Positions 19,863 through 27,906 of a stretch of DNA of 64,000 nucleotides are shown one piece after another (position 1 is the first letter of the stretch; every line of letters starts with the position of its first letter). The stretch comes from Pseudomonas sp. FP198 (GTDB taxonomy: Bacteria > Pseudomonadota > Gammaproteobacteria > Pseudomonadales > Pseudomonadaceae), in contig NZ_CP117452.1 of NCBI RefSeq assembly GCF_030687895.1, positions 1,691,501-1,755,500 of the forward strand. Direction: 5' to 3'. The notes under the pieces were generated by a model that saw only the letters and a program-made list of their open reading frames with translations, had not been told where the DNA came from and did not search any database. A program made the position numbers and the translations under genes.

Positions 19863-20987
19863 TCAACCACGTTCTGGCCGTCCATACGCGCGTATTCGCC
19901 GAGAACGCGTAACGAGCCGCGAATGTCGCTCGGCTCGTAGCACATTTCGCTCGGTTGCCAGCAGATGTCGCTCGGCTGTGAGCCGACCTCGCTCGGCTCC
20001 GTTCAGAGCGGCCTGGCGTTGCGCACTGTTCCAATTTTGCCGCATCGAATTTGCATCGATTGCTTGGGCATAAATTTCGAGATCTACATCGTCTGTTGCT
20101 AGCTGTAGCGAATAATTCCTGCGCGTTTGCGGTAATGGCACGCTTGATCGCGCTGTTGCAAGTAGCTGGTCTATTATTTGCTGATTCCCATCATGCAGGC
20201 GTGCCATCTCATCACGAAAGAGGGGGCTGATAGTTGATGAAGGCCCACTTGGCGCGTCGAGCATCGCGGTGCTCGATTGAGCCACAGGCGCAGGTGAAGG
20301 CGCCGCAGCTCTAGCAGCTCTAGCAGCTCTAGCAGCTCTAGCAGCTTTAAAAGCTCTAGCGCCGCGTTTCAGGACAATCATTGCACGCAGAAGACTTCCA
20401 AACTGCACTATCGCATGTCCGGTTGGATCGCTTTGATTGACCGGGTCGCCGTGGCAATAGGCATAAGGGTTCAGACCACCCTTGCCGAAGGGGCTTAGGT
20501 TGTCCGGGCTATTGAAACGCATCAAAACCGGGTTGAACGCCCGATAACCATTCCCCAGCAAATAATGCCCGGTCACCGGGTCCGGTCGTTCTCCATTGAA
20601 GCCGAGCAGGCTCAACAAACCGTTGCCGATAGTTCGGTTGCCATAAGGCGAATACGCATGGGATTGCGATTCATTGCAGGCAATGGCCTGTAGTACCGAG
20701 CGTTGTTGGTCGGTCGCCAATAGTGTTGCCTGCCTTAGGTTGCCCTGGGTTTCAGTCAGGGCCAGCAGCTGGTCGGCGTGTTGAACTATTGATCGGTTGA
20801 TCACGCCGTCGATTTCGGTGGCCAGGCGCGATTTGCAGTAGAACCGCTGGATCGGAGTATGAGTCGCCACCGCGTGGTGGGTGAGATGATCCAATGGGTC
20901 ATAGCGGTAAATGCAGAGGAGTGTGGCTGGCACGGTCGACGATCCGTTCGGACGAGGCTCCGCCGGATTATCGAGGTTCGGATGCAA
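19863..20987 (-). CDS. Orphan RHS repeat-associated core protein with variable C-terminal tip
   Basis: The 374-residue protein carries the RHS-associated core common in pseudomonads: YCKSRLATEIDG and LLATDQQRSVL in the N-terminal half, then AYSPYGNRTIG, GFNGERPDPVTGHYLLGNGYR and NPYAYCHGDPVNQSDPTGH (ending near residue 191). Beyond this lies a 180-residue unrecognised tip with an (Ala-Ala-Arg) repeat and heptads of the form LxAERxx. No ATG start exists; TTG at 20987 is the longest start and a GTG near 20936 is an alternative. It lacks full RHS repeats and any secretion domain, so it may be an orphan tip cassette. It sits between flhB and flhA, which are adjacent in many other Pseudomonas genomes. 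Function is unknown. Confidence 0.75.
   Translation of the reverse strand: MHPNLDNPAEPRPNGSSTVPATLLCIYRYDPLDHLTHHAVATHTPIQRFYCKSRLATEIDGVINRSIVQHADQLLALTETQGNLRQATLLATDQQRSVLQAIACNESQSHAYSPYGNRTIGNGLLSLLGFNGERPDPVTGHYLLGNGYRAFNPVLMRFNSPDNLSPFGKGGLNPYAYCHGDPVNQSDPTGHAIVQFGSLLRAMIVLKRGARAFKAARAARAARAARAAAPSPAPVAQSSTAMLDAPSGPSSTISPLFRDEMARLHDGNQQIIDQLLATARSSVPLPQTRRNYSLQLATDDVDLEIYAQAIDANSMRQNWNSAQRQAALNGAERGRLTAERHLLATERNVLRAERHSRLVTRSRRIRAYGRPERG
19923..20006 (-). repeat. Four 21-bp tandem repeats encoding heptads
   Basis: Four degenerate 21-base units, each containing TCGCTCGG on the + strand (19923, 19944, 19965, 19986), encode LxAERxx-type heptads near the C-terminus of the RHS-type protein. 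The seven-residue period suggests a coiled coil. Confidence 0.8.
20305..20349 (-). repeat. Nine-base microsatellite in the RHS-type gene
   Basis: GCAGCTCTA is repeated four times exactly, followed by GCAGCTTTA and a degenerate sixth unit. It encodes Ala-Ala-Arg repeats at the junction between the RHS core and the variable tip. Unit gain or loss would keep the frame. Confidence 0.9.
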
Positions 20988-21144
20988 AGGGAAAACTAGC
21001 AGAACTGTTAGGTTTGCCTGGAAAGCGCCAGATGCGGGGCATCAGACACACCGCACCCGCCGGTTTGCGACTGCTTCGCAGCCGAGCGGGAGCAAGCTCC
21101 CTCGCCACGGGTTCCCATTCTTCTCAAGTGAACCGTATTACCCT

Positions 21145-21231
21145 GTGGGAGCGAGCCTGCTCGCGAATGCGCTGATCCAGTCGATACATGCGCCGACTGA
21201 CAAACCGCTTCGCGAGCAGGCTCGCTCCCAC
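21145..21231. repeat. REPIN upstream of flhA
   Basis: Arms GTGGGAGCGAGCCTGCTCGCG and CGCGAGCAGGCTCGCTCCCAC enclose about 45 bases. It lies between the RHS-type gene and the flhA promoter. Confidence 0.9.
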
Positions 21232-21278
21232 AGGGTTGAAGTCGCTTCGGCCTTTCTATTTCAAGCTTTTGCAAAAGT

Positions 21279-21293
21279 TGGAAAGCTTCTTGC
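21279..21293 (+). promoter_or_regulatory. Sigma-54 promoter of flhA
   Basis: TGGAAAGCTTCTTGC keeps GG at 21280 and GC at 21292, about 63 bases before flhA. It makes flhA independent of the upstream RHS-type insertion. P. aeruginosa flhA is a FleQ/RpoN target. Confidence 0.8.
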
Positions 21294-21355
21294 AATACCC
21301 CGTCTGCGCCCCCTCCGGGCGTCAAAAGTTTGCTTCACAGGAACGGGGAATATTG

Positions 21356-23485
21356 GTGGATCGCTCTCAGTTATTCAGCACCGCACGCAGCAACGTAGCC
21401 GAGCTCAGCCGGGGGAATCTGGGTGTGCCGCTGTTGCTGCTGGTCATGCTCGCCATGATGATGCTGCCGATACCGCCGTTCCTGCTCGACGTGTTCTTCA
21501 CGTTCAACATTGCGCTGTCGATCGTGGTACTGCTGGTCTGTGTATATGCTCTGCGGCCGTTGGATTTCGCGGTGTTCCCGACCATCCTGCTGGTCGCCAC
21601 GCTGATGCGCCTGGCGCTGAACGTGGCGTCCACCCGCGTGGTCATGCTTCACGGCCAGGACGGCCACGCCGCCGCCGGTAAGGTGATCCAGGCCTTCGGT
21701 GAAGTGGTGATCGGCGGTAACTACGTGGTCGGTATCGTGGTTTTCGCCATCCTGATGATCATCAACTTCGTCGTGGTGACCAAGGGTGCCGGGCGGATTT
21801 CCGAGGTGAGCGCGCGTTTCACCCTCGATGCGATGCCCGGCAAGCAGATGGCGATCGACGCCGACCTCAACGCCGGCCTGATCGATCAGAACCAGGCCAA
21901 GGCTCGTCGTCTTGACGTGGCCCAGGAAGCCGAGTTCTACGGCTCCATGGACGGTGCGAGCAAGTTCGTGCGCGGCGACGCCATCGCCGGCCTGCTGATC
22001 CTGTTCATCAACCTCATCGGCGGGATGGCCGTCGGTATCTTCCAGCACGGTATGACGTTCGGTGATGCTGGCAGGGTTTACGCCTTGCTGACCATCGGTG
22101 ACGGTTTGGTGGCGCAATTGCCATCACTGTTGTTATCCACAGCTGCCGCGATCATGGTGACCCGTGCTTCGGGCTCCGAAGACATGGGCAAGCAGATCAA
22201 TCGCCAGATGTTCGCTTCGCCCAAGGCCCTGGCCGTGGCGGCCGGCCTGATGGCGGTGATGGGTATCGTGCCGGGCATGCCCCACGTGTCGTTCCTGAGC
22301 ATGGCTGCCCTGGCTGCTGGTGGCGCCTACCTGTTCTGGAAAAAGCAGAACGGGCAAAAGGTCCAGGCGCTGGAAGAGGTCAAGCGTCAGCAGGAACTGC
22401 TGCCCTCGCCGGCGCGGGCCATGGAAACCAAGGAATTGGGTTGGGACGACGTGACGCCAATCGACATGATCGGCCTGGAGGTCGGCTACCGCCTTATCCC
22501 ACTGGTCGACCGCAACCAGGGTGGTCAACTGCTGGCCCGGATCAAGGGCGTGCGCAAGAAGCTGTCCCAGGACCTGGGCTTCCTGATGCCCACCGTGCAT
22601 ATCCGCGACAACCTCGACCTGGCGCCGAGCGCCTATCGCCTGACGCTCATGGGCGTGATCCTGGCCGAAGCGGAGATCTATCCAGACCGCGAGCTGGCGA
22701 TCAACCCAGGACAGGTCTACGGTTCGCTCAACGGTATTACCGCCAAGGATCCGGCTTTCGGCCTGGAAGCGGTGTGGATCGAAATCAGCCAGCGGGCCCA
22801 GGCGCAATCGCTCGGTTATACCGTGGTAGATGCGAGCACCGTAGTGGCGACCCACTTGAACCAGATTTTGTACAAGCACTCCAGCGAGCTGATCGGCCAC
22901 GAGGAAGTCCAGCAATTGCTGCAAGTACTGGCCAAAGGCTCGCCAAAACTCGCCGAGGAGCTGGTGCCGGGCGTGGTGTCGCTGTCGCAGTTGCTCAAGG
23001 TGTTGCAGGCGCTGTTGGCCGAACAGGTCCCGGTGCGCGACATTCGCAGTATCGCCGAAGCCATCGCCAACAACGCTTCGAAGAGTCAAGATACCGCCGC
23101 GTTGGTCGCTGCGGTGCGGGTCGGCGTATCCCGCGCAATCGTCCAAAGCATTGTAGGCACTGAGTCTGAGCTGCCTGTGATCACTCTGGAGCCAAGGTTG
23201 GAACAGATATTGCTCAATAGTCTGCAGAAGGCAGGACAAGGCTCGGAAGAGGGTGTTCTGCTGGAGCCAAGCATGGCCGAGAAGCTGCAGCGTTCGTTGA
23301 TCGAAGCAGCCCAGCGGCAAGAGATGCAAGGCCAACCGGTGATCCTGCTGGTGGCCGGTCCGATTCGCGCGATGCTCTCGCGATTCGGTCGCCTCGCGGT
23401 CCCGGGGCTGCATGTGCTGGCGTACCAGGAAATACCGGACAACAAGCAAGTGACCATCGTTGCGACAGTAGGGCCCAACGGCTGA
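21356..23485 (+). CDS. flhA: FlhA, flagellar export gate protein
   Basis: FlhA is the proton-coupled export gate with a nonameric cytoplasmic ring. The start is GTG at 21356 (MDRSQLFSTARSNVAEL) after GGGGAA; this gives 709 residues, matching the family. The upstream open frame to 21188 covers REP and promoter DNA and is not coding. The N-terminal half has about eight membrane segments and the FHIPEP-type signature region (FVVVTKGAGRISEVSARFTLDAMPGKQMAIDADL); the C-terminal half is the soluble domain. flhF follows after 11 bases. Confidence 0.96.
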   Translation: MDRSQLFSTARSNVAELSRGNLGVPLLLLVMLAMMMLPIPPFLLDVFFTFNIALSIVVLLVCVYALRPLDFAVFPTILLVATLMRLALNVASTRVVMLHGQDGHAAAGKVIQAFGEVVIGGNYVVGIVVFAILMIINFVVVTKGAGRISEVSARFTLDAMPGKQMAIDADLNAGLIDQNQAKARRLDVAQEAEFYGSMDGASKFVRGDAIAGLLILFINLIGGMAVGIFQHGMTFGDAGRVYALLTIGDGLVAQLPSLLLSTAAAIMVTRASGSEDMGKQINRQMFASPKALAVAAGLMAVMGIVPGMPHVSFLSMAALAAGGAYLFWKKQNGQKVQALEEVKRQQELLPSPARAMETKELGWDDVTPIDMIGLEVGYRLIPLVDRNQGGQLLARIKGVRKKLSQDLGFLMPTVHIRDNLDLAPSAYRLTLMGVILAEAEIYPDRELAINPGQVYGSLNGITAKDPAFGLEAVWIEISQRAQAQSLGYTVVDASTVVATHLNQILYKHSSELIGHEEVQQLLQVLAKGSPKLAEELVPGVVSLSQLLKVLQALLAEQVPVRDIRSIAEAIANNASKSQDTAALVAAVRVGVSRAIVQSIVGTESELPVITLEPRLEQILLNSLQKAGQGSEEGVLLEPSMAEKLQRSLIEAAQRQEMQGQPVILLVAGPIRAMLSRFGRLAVPGLHVLAYQEIPDNKQVTIVATVGPNG

Positions 23486-23496
23486 GGTAGTGGTTT

Positions 23497-24846
23497 ATGC
23501 AAGTGAAGCGTTTTTTTGCCGCCGATATGCGTCAGGCCATGAAGCTGGTACGTGACGAGCTGGGCGCTGAAGCAGCCATCATCGGTAATCGCCGGATCGC
23601 CGGCGGTGTCGAGCTGACGGCGGCCCTGGATTACAAATTGTCGGCGCTGGCCCCGCGGGTTCCGAACATGGAGCTTGAGGATGAGCTGCGCAAGACCCAG
23701 TCGCGCATCGCCAGCGCCCAGGCCGAACTGAGCCTGCGCAGCAGCGAAGGCGAAGGCAGCGCGGGGACCAATCGTCAATTGTTCGCCGGCCTGCCACTGA
23801 CGGCCGGCCTGCCGCTGACCGCTGCCGAACCGCTGATCGAGCCAGCCCAGGCCGAGCCGCGTCGTCCGGCACCGGCGCCAGCCGCGCCAGCCGCGGGCGT
23901 CGACCCGCGTGCCCTGGACTCGATGCGCTTTGAACTCAACAGCCTGCGTGAGCTGATGGAAGTCCAGCTTGGCTCGTTGGCCTGGAACCAGCTGCAAGGC
24001 AGCCGTCCGGCCCAGGCCAACCTGTGGCGTCGCCTGCAACGTATCGGCTTGTCCGGCCCGTTGTCCCGCGACCTGCTGGCACTGATCAACGATATCGAAG
24101 AGCCTCGCCAGGCCTGGCGCATGCTGTTGGCGCACCTGGCGCGGATGATCGCCACGCCGGAAGTCGAGCCGCTGGAAGAGGGCGGGGTGATTGCCATGGT
24201 CGGCCCGGCCGGCATGGGCAAGACCACCACCCTGGCCAAGCTCGCGGCCCGTTATGTACTCAAGTACGGCGCCCAGAGCATCGCCCTGGTGAGCATGGAC
24301 AGTTTCCGCATCGGCGCCCAGGAGCAACTCAAGACCCTGGGCCGGATCCTCAATGTGTCGGTGACCCATGTGGATCCGGGCCAATCGCTGGCCCAGGCGC
24401 TGGAACCACTGCTGCGCAAGCGCGTCGTGCTGATCGACACCGCCGGCCTGCAAGCCAGCGATCCGGCCCTGCGCATGCAGCTGGAAAGCCTGGCCGGGCG
24501 TGGCATCAAGTCAAAAAATTATCTCGTGTTGGCAACCACCAGCCAGAAACAGGTTCTAACCGCCGCATACCACAGCTACAAACGCTGCGGGCTGGCCGGC
24601 TGCATCCTGACCAAGCTGGACGAAACGGCAAGCCTGGGCGAGGTGTTGAGCCTGGCGATCGGTCATGAACTACCGGTGGCCTACCTGACCGACGGGCCGC
24701 GGATCCCGGATGATTTGCATCTGCCGCGCCGTCATCAACTGGTCAGTCGTGCCGTGAGTGTGCAAATGCAGGAAGAACCCAGCGACGAAGCCATGGCTGA
24801 CATGTTCGCTGACATCTACCACAGCCCGACCAAGCAGGTCGGCTGA
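23497..24846 (+). CDS. flhF: FlhF, SRP-like GTPase for polar flagellar placement
   Basis: FlhF marks the cell pole where the flagellum is built. The 449-residue protein has a basic N-terminus (MQVKRFFAADMRQAMKLV), a Pro/Ala-rich middle, and an SRP-type NG domain with P-loop GPAGMGKTTTLAKLAARY, VSMDSFRIGAQEQL, LIDTAGLQ and TKLDETASLG. It belongs to the flhA-flhF-fleN-fliA run. Confidence 0.97.
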   Translation: MQVKRFFAADMRQAMKLVRDELGAEAAIIGNRRIAGGVELTAALDYKLSALAPRVPNMELEDELRKTQSRIASAQAELSLRSSEGEGSAGTNRQLFAGLPLTAGLPLTAAEPLIEPAQAEPRRPAPAPAAPAAGVDPRALDSMRFELNSLRELMEVQLGSLAWNQLQGSRPAQANLWRRLQRIGLSGPLSRDLLALINDIEEPRQAWRMLLAHLARMIATPEVEPLEEGGVIAMVGPAGMGKTTTLAKLAARYVLKYGAQSIALVSMDSFRIGAQEQLKTLGRILNVSVTHVDPGQSLAQALEPLLRKRVVLIDTAGLQASDPALRMQLESLAGRGIKSKNYLVLATTSQKQVLTAAYHSYKRCGLAGCILTKLDETASLGEVLSLAIGHELPVAYLTDGPRIPDDLHLPRRHQLVSRAVSVQMQEEPSDEAMADMFADIYHSPTKQVG

Positions 24847-24853
24847 GGTAATC

Positions 24854-24943
24854 ATGAATATTTTTTGTACCTACATCGATGGTCTGCCATGCATTGTTCC
24901 GTATGCGAACGCGCAGCCAGTAATGTGGCCTCCGTCTAAGTAA
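24854..24943 (+). CDS. Possible 29-residue small ORF between flhF and fleN
   Basis: The flhF-fleN gap contains ATGAATATTTTTTGTACC… to TAA at 24943, encoding MNIFCTYIDGLPCIVPYANA and nine more residues, with GAGGT 5 bases before the ATG. It ends 19 bases before fleN. It could be a leader peptide or chance. No homologue is recognised. Confidence 0.25.
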   Translation: MNIFCTYIDGLPCIVPYANAQPVMWPPSK

Positions 24944-24962
24944 GACAAGGTAAAGAACGAAC

Positions 24963-25793
24963 ATGGGCAGCATGCATCCCGTACAGGTGATCGCGGTGAC
25001 CGGCGGCAAAGGTGGCGTCGGGAAGACTAACGTGTCAGTGAACTTGTCCCTGGCTCTGGCAGAGCTTGGCCGACGGGTCATGCTGCTGGACGCCGACCTG
25101 GGCCTGGCGAACGTCGACGTGCTGCTGGGGCTTACCCCCAAGCGCACGCTGGCGGACGTGATCGAAGGCCGCTGCGAACTGCGCGACGTGCTCCTGCAGG
25201 GGCCTGGCGGGATTCGCATCGTGCCGGCCGCCTCCGGTACCCAGAGCATGGTTCACCTGACGCCGGCGCAGCACGCCGGGCTGATCCAGGCTTTCAGCGA
25301 CATCGGCGACAACCTCGATGTGCTGGTGATCGACACGGCCGCCGGTATCGGTGACTCGGTGGTCAGTTTTGTCCGCGCCGCCCAGGAAGTCCTGCTGGTG
25401 GTCTGCGACGAACCGACCTCCATCACCGATGCCTACGCCCTGATCAAACTGCTTAACCGCGACTATGGCATGAACCGCTTCCGCGTCCTGGCCAACATGG
25501 CCCAGAGCCCGCAGGAAGGACGCAACCTATTCGCCAAGTTGACGAAGGTCACGGATCGCTTCCTGGACGTCGCCCTGCAATATGTCGGCGCAGTGCCTTA
25601 CGACGAAAGCGTACGCAAGGCTGTCCAGAAACAACGTGCCGTCTATGAAGCTTTTCCACGTTCCAAATGCGCGCTGGCGTTCAAGGCGATCGCCCAGAAG
25701 GTCGATACCTGGCCGCTGCCGGCCAACCCTCGCGGGCATCTGGAATTTTTCGTCGAGCGTCTCGTGCAACAAACGGCAGGGCCCGTGTTATGA
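24963..25793 (+). CDS. fleN: FleN (FlhG), MinD-like regulator of flagellar number
   Basis: FleN limits flagella to one by antagonising FleQ, and counters FlhF. The 276-residue ATPase has a deviant Walker A GGKGGVGKTN, DADLGLANVDVLLGL, VIDTAAGIGDSVVSF and the C-terminal membrane-targeting helix. Its stop overlaps the fliA start (ATGA), coupling the checkpoint protein to the sigma factor. Confidence 0.97.
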   Translation: MGSMHPVQVIAVTGGKGGVGKTNVSVNLSLALAELGRRVMLLDADLGLANVDVLLGLTPKRTLADVIEGRCELRDVLLQGPGGIRIVPAASGTQSMVHLTPAQHAGLIQAFSDIGDNLDVLVIDTAAGIGDSVVSFVRAAQEVLLVVCDEPTSITDAYALIKLLNRDYGMNRFRVLANMAQSPQEGRNLFAKLTKVTDRFLDVALQYVGAVPYDESVRKAVQKQRAVYEAFPRSKCALAFKAIAQKVDTWPLPANPRGHLEFFVERLVQQTAGPVL

Positions 25794-26533
25794 CAGCCAG
25801 CGGTTACAACCATCTCTACAAAAAATCGGCACGGGACGCCCAGTACGAACTGATCGAGCGTTATGCGCCGTTGGTCAAGCGCATCGCCTATCACTTGCTG
25901 GCACGCTTGCCGGCCAGCGTCCAGGTCGAAGACTTGATCCAGGCGGGCATGATCGGCCTGCTCGAAGTGTCGAACAAATACGACGCGAGCAAGGGCGCCA
26001 GTTTCGAGACGTATGCCGGTATCCGGATTCGCGGAGCGATGCTCGATGAAGTCCGCAAGGGCGACTGGGCGCCGCGTTCGGTGCACCGCAATACCCGTAT
26101 GGTCAGTGACGCGATCCGCGCGATTGAAGCTAAAACCGGGCGTGACGCTAAAGATCACGAGGTTGCGGCCGAACTCCAGTTGAGTCTCGATGATTATTAC
26201 GGGATTTTGAACGATACCTTGGGCAGCCGCCTGTTCAGTTTCGACGACCTTTTGCAGGACGGCGAGCACGAAGGGCTGCACGAGGACAATGCGAGTGCTC
26301 ACATGGAGCCGTCGCGTGACCTGGAAGACGAACGTTTCCAGAGCGCGCTGGCGGATGCGATTGCCAATTTGCCGGAGCGTGAGCGACTGGTCTTGGCGCT
26401 GTACTACGACGAAGAGCTGAACCTCAAGGAAATCGGTGAGGTCCTGGGGGTCAGCGAATCGCGGGTCAGCCAGTTACACAGCCAATGCGCGGCCCGCTTG
26501 CGGGGGCGTTTGGGGGAGTGGCGAGCGCGCTGA
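25790..26533 (+). CDS. fliA: FliA, flagellar sigma-28 factor
   Basis: FliA directs transcription of flagellin, stator and chemotaxis genes and is held by FlgM. The start at 25790 (MTASGYNHLYKKSARDAQYELIERY) gives 247 residues, the family length; an open extension to 25667 lies within fleN. Region 2 (VEDLIQAGMIGLLEVSNKYD, ETYAGIRIRGAMLDEVRKGDW) and region 4 (LNLKEIGEVLGVSESRVSQL) are intact. Confidence 0.97.
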   Translation: MTASGYNHLYKKSARDAQYELIERYAPLVKRIAYHLLARLPASVQVEDLIQAGMIGLLEVSNKYDASKGASFETYAGIRIRGAMLDEVRKGDWAPRSVHRNTRMVSDAIRAIEAKTGRDAKDHEVAAELQLSLDDYYGILNDTLGSRLFSFDDLLQDGEHEGLHEDNASAHMEPSRDLEDERFQSALADAIANLPERERLVLALYYDEELNLKEIGEVLGVSESRVSQLHSQCAARLRGRLGEWRAR

Positions 26534-26700
26534 CAGGCAGTGTGGGGACGCTGCTAGCGGGGCTGGCACGGCATGTGCCGGGCCAGTCTCCATCCGTGGG
26601 GCTCCATACCGTTGTCGAGTGTTGTGCCGGATTGATTGAAATGGCGCGTCCAGGTGCTGGGCGCGTTTAAGACTGCTTGGAGGTCGAATTGGACAAGAAC

Positions 26701-27072
26701 ATGAAAATCCTCATCGTTGATGACTTCTCAACGATGCGGCGGATCATAAAAAACCTGTTGCGTGACCTCGGGTTCACCAACACGGTCGAGGCTGACGATG
26801 GCACCACTGCCATTCCAGTCCTCAACAGCGGGAGCATCGACTTTCTGGTGACTGACTGGAACATGCCCGGCATGACCGGTATCGACTTGCTGCGCCACGT
26901 GCGCGCCGATGAAAAACTCAAGCACCTGCCGGTGCTGATGGTCACCGCCGAAGCCAAGCGCGAGCAGATCATCGAAGCGGCCCAGGCCGGTGTAAACGGC
27001 TATGTGGTCAAACCCTTCACGGCCCAGGCGTTGAAAGAGAAGATCGAAAAAATCTTCGAACGCATCGGTTAA
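26701..27072 (+). CDS. cheY: CheY, chemotaxis response regulator
   Basis: CheY-P binds FliM to switch motor rotation. From ATG 26701 the protein has 123 residues ([20 protein letters not shown]), with Asp52 in [10 protein letters not shown], plus conserved Thr (VTAEA) and Lys (KPFTAQ). However, the best ribosome site, GGAGG at 26679-26683, is 17 bases from this ATG but 5 bases from TTG 26689, which would add MDKN. Either start leaves the domain complete. Confidence 0.95.
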   Translation: MKILIVDDFSTMRRIIKNLLRDLGFTNTVEADDGTTAIPVLNSGSIDFLVTDWNMPGMTGIDLLRHVRADEKLKHLPVLMVTAEAKREQIIEAAQAGVNGYVVKPFTAQALKEKIEKIFERIG

Positions 27073-27090
27073 CGGCGCCACGGGGGAGCT

Positions 27091-27876
27091 ATGGATAACG
27101 AATCTTCAATGGGCGATTTCGAATCGACCCTGAAAAAACATGCCCGTGAACTGGTCGACAGCCTTGAAAAGGGCCGCTTCGGTGACGCGGTTCAAATGAT
27201 TCATGAGCTCAACCAGACCCGTGACCGCGGTCTGTACCAGGAAGTCGGCAAGCTCACCCGTGAACTGCACAGCGCGATCGTCAATTTCCAGATCGATCCG
27301 AACATGCCACAGGCCGAGGAAGTCTCGCAGATCACCGACGCCACCGAGCGCCTGGGGTATGTGGTCAAGCTGACCGAAGCCGCGGCCAACCGCACCATGG
27401 ACCTGGTGGAAAGCGCTACTCCGCTGGTCAACGGCCTGAGCGAGGAAGCCCAGGCGTTGAGTACCGATTGGGGGCGCTTCATGCGTCGCGAAGTCGGTGC
27501 CGAGGAGTTTCGCGAGTTGGCCCGTCGGGTCGACGGTTTCCTGACGCGCAGCAGCAGCGAAAACCGCGCCGTGGCGAGCAATCTCAATGACATCCTGCTG
27601 GCCCAGGACTACCAGGACCTGACAGGCCAGGTGATCAAGCGCGTGACCCAGTTGGTCACCGAAGTGGAAAGCAATTTGCTCAAACTGGTGCTCATGGCTA
27701 GCCAGGTTGATCGCTTTGCCGGCATCGAACACGACCGTGCGGCGATACTTGCTGAAAAAGATCCACAAAAACATCTCTCTCAGGGTGAAGGTCCGCAGAT
27801 TCATGCCGATAAAAGAGAAGACGTTGTGTCCGGTCAGGACGATGTGGACGATTTGTTGTCCAGCCTTGGATTTTGA
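27091..27876 (+). CDS. cheZ: CheZ, CheY-P phosphatase
   Basis: CheZ removes phosphate from CheY. The 261-residue protein is a long helical hairpin with the catalytic region containing DILLAQDYQDLTGQVIKRV (active-site Gln) and a C-terminal CheY-binding tail (DDVDDLLSSLGF). It follows cheY by 18 bases. Confidence 0.96.
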   Translation: MDNESSMGDFESTLKKHARELVDSLEKGRFGDAVQMIHELNQTRDRGLYQEVGKLTRELHSAIVNFQIDPNMPQAEEVSQITDATERLGYVVKLTEAAANRTMDLVESATPLVNGLSEEAQALSTDWGRFMRREVGAEEFRELARRVDGFLTRSSSENRAVASNLNDILLAQDYQDLTGQVIKRVTQLVTEVESNLLKLVLMASQVDRFAGIEHDRAAILAEKDPQKHLSQGEGPQIHADKREDVVSGQDDVDDLLSSLGF

Positions 27877-27906
27877 GTTTTAGCCCTATTTTAGGAGCAG
27901 CCATTA

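Larger units (their letters stand above)
20988..21355. other. Gap between the RHS-type gene and flhA: REP elements and flhA promoter
   Basis: This 368-base gap holds a half REP of the GGGAGCAAGCTCCCTCGCCAC type (about 21086-21108), a full REPIN (21145-21231) and the flhA sigma-54 promoter (21279-21293). No other gene was seen. Confidence 0.75.

Noticed and set aside
21188..21355. Longer N-terminus for FlhA
   Set aside because: The extension reads through REPIN and promoter DNA; GTG 21356 fits the family length.
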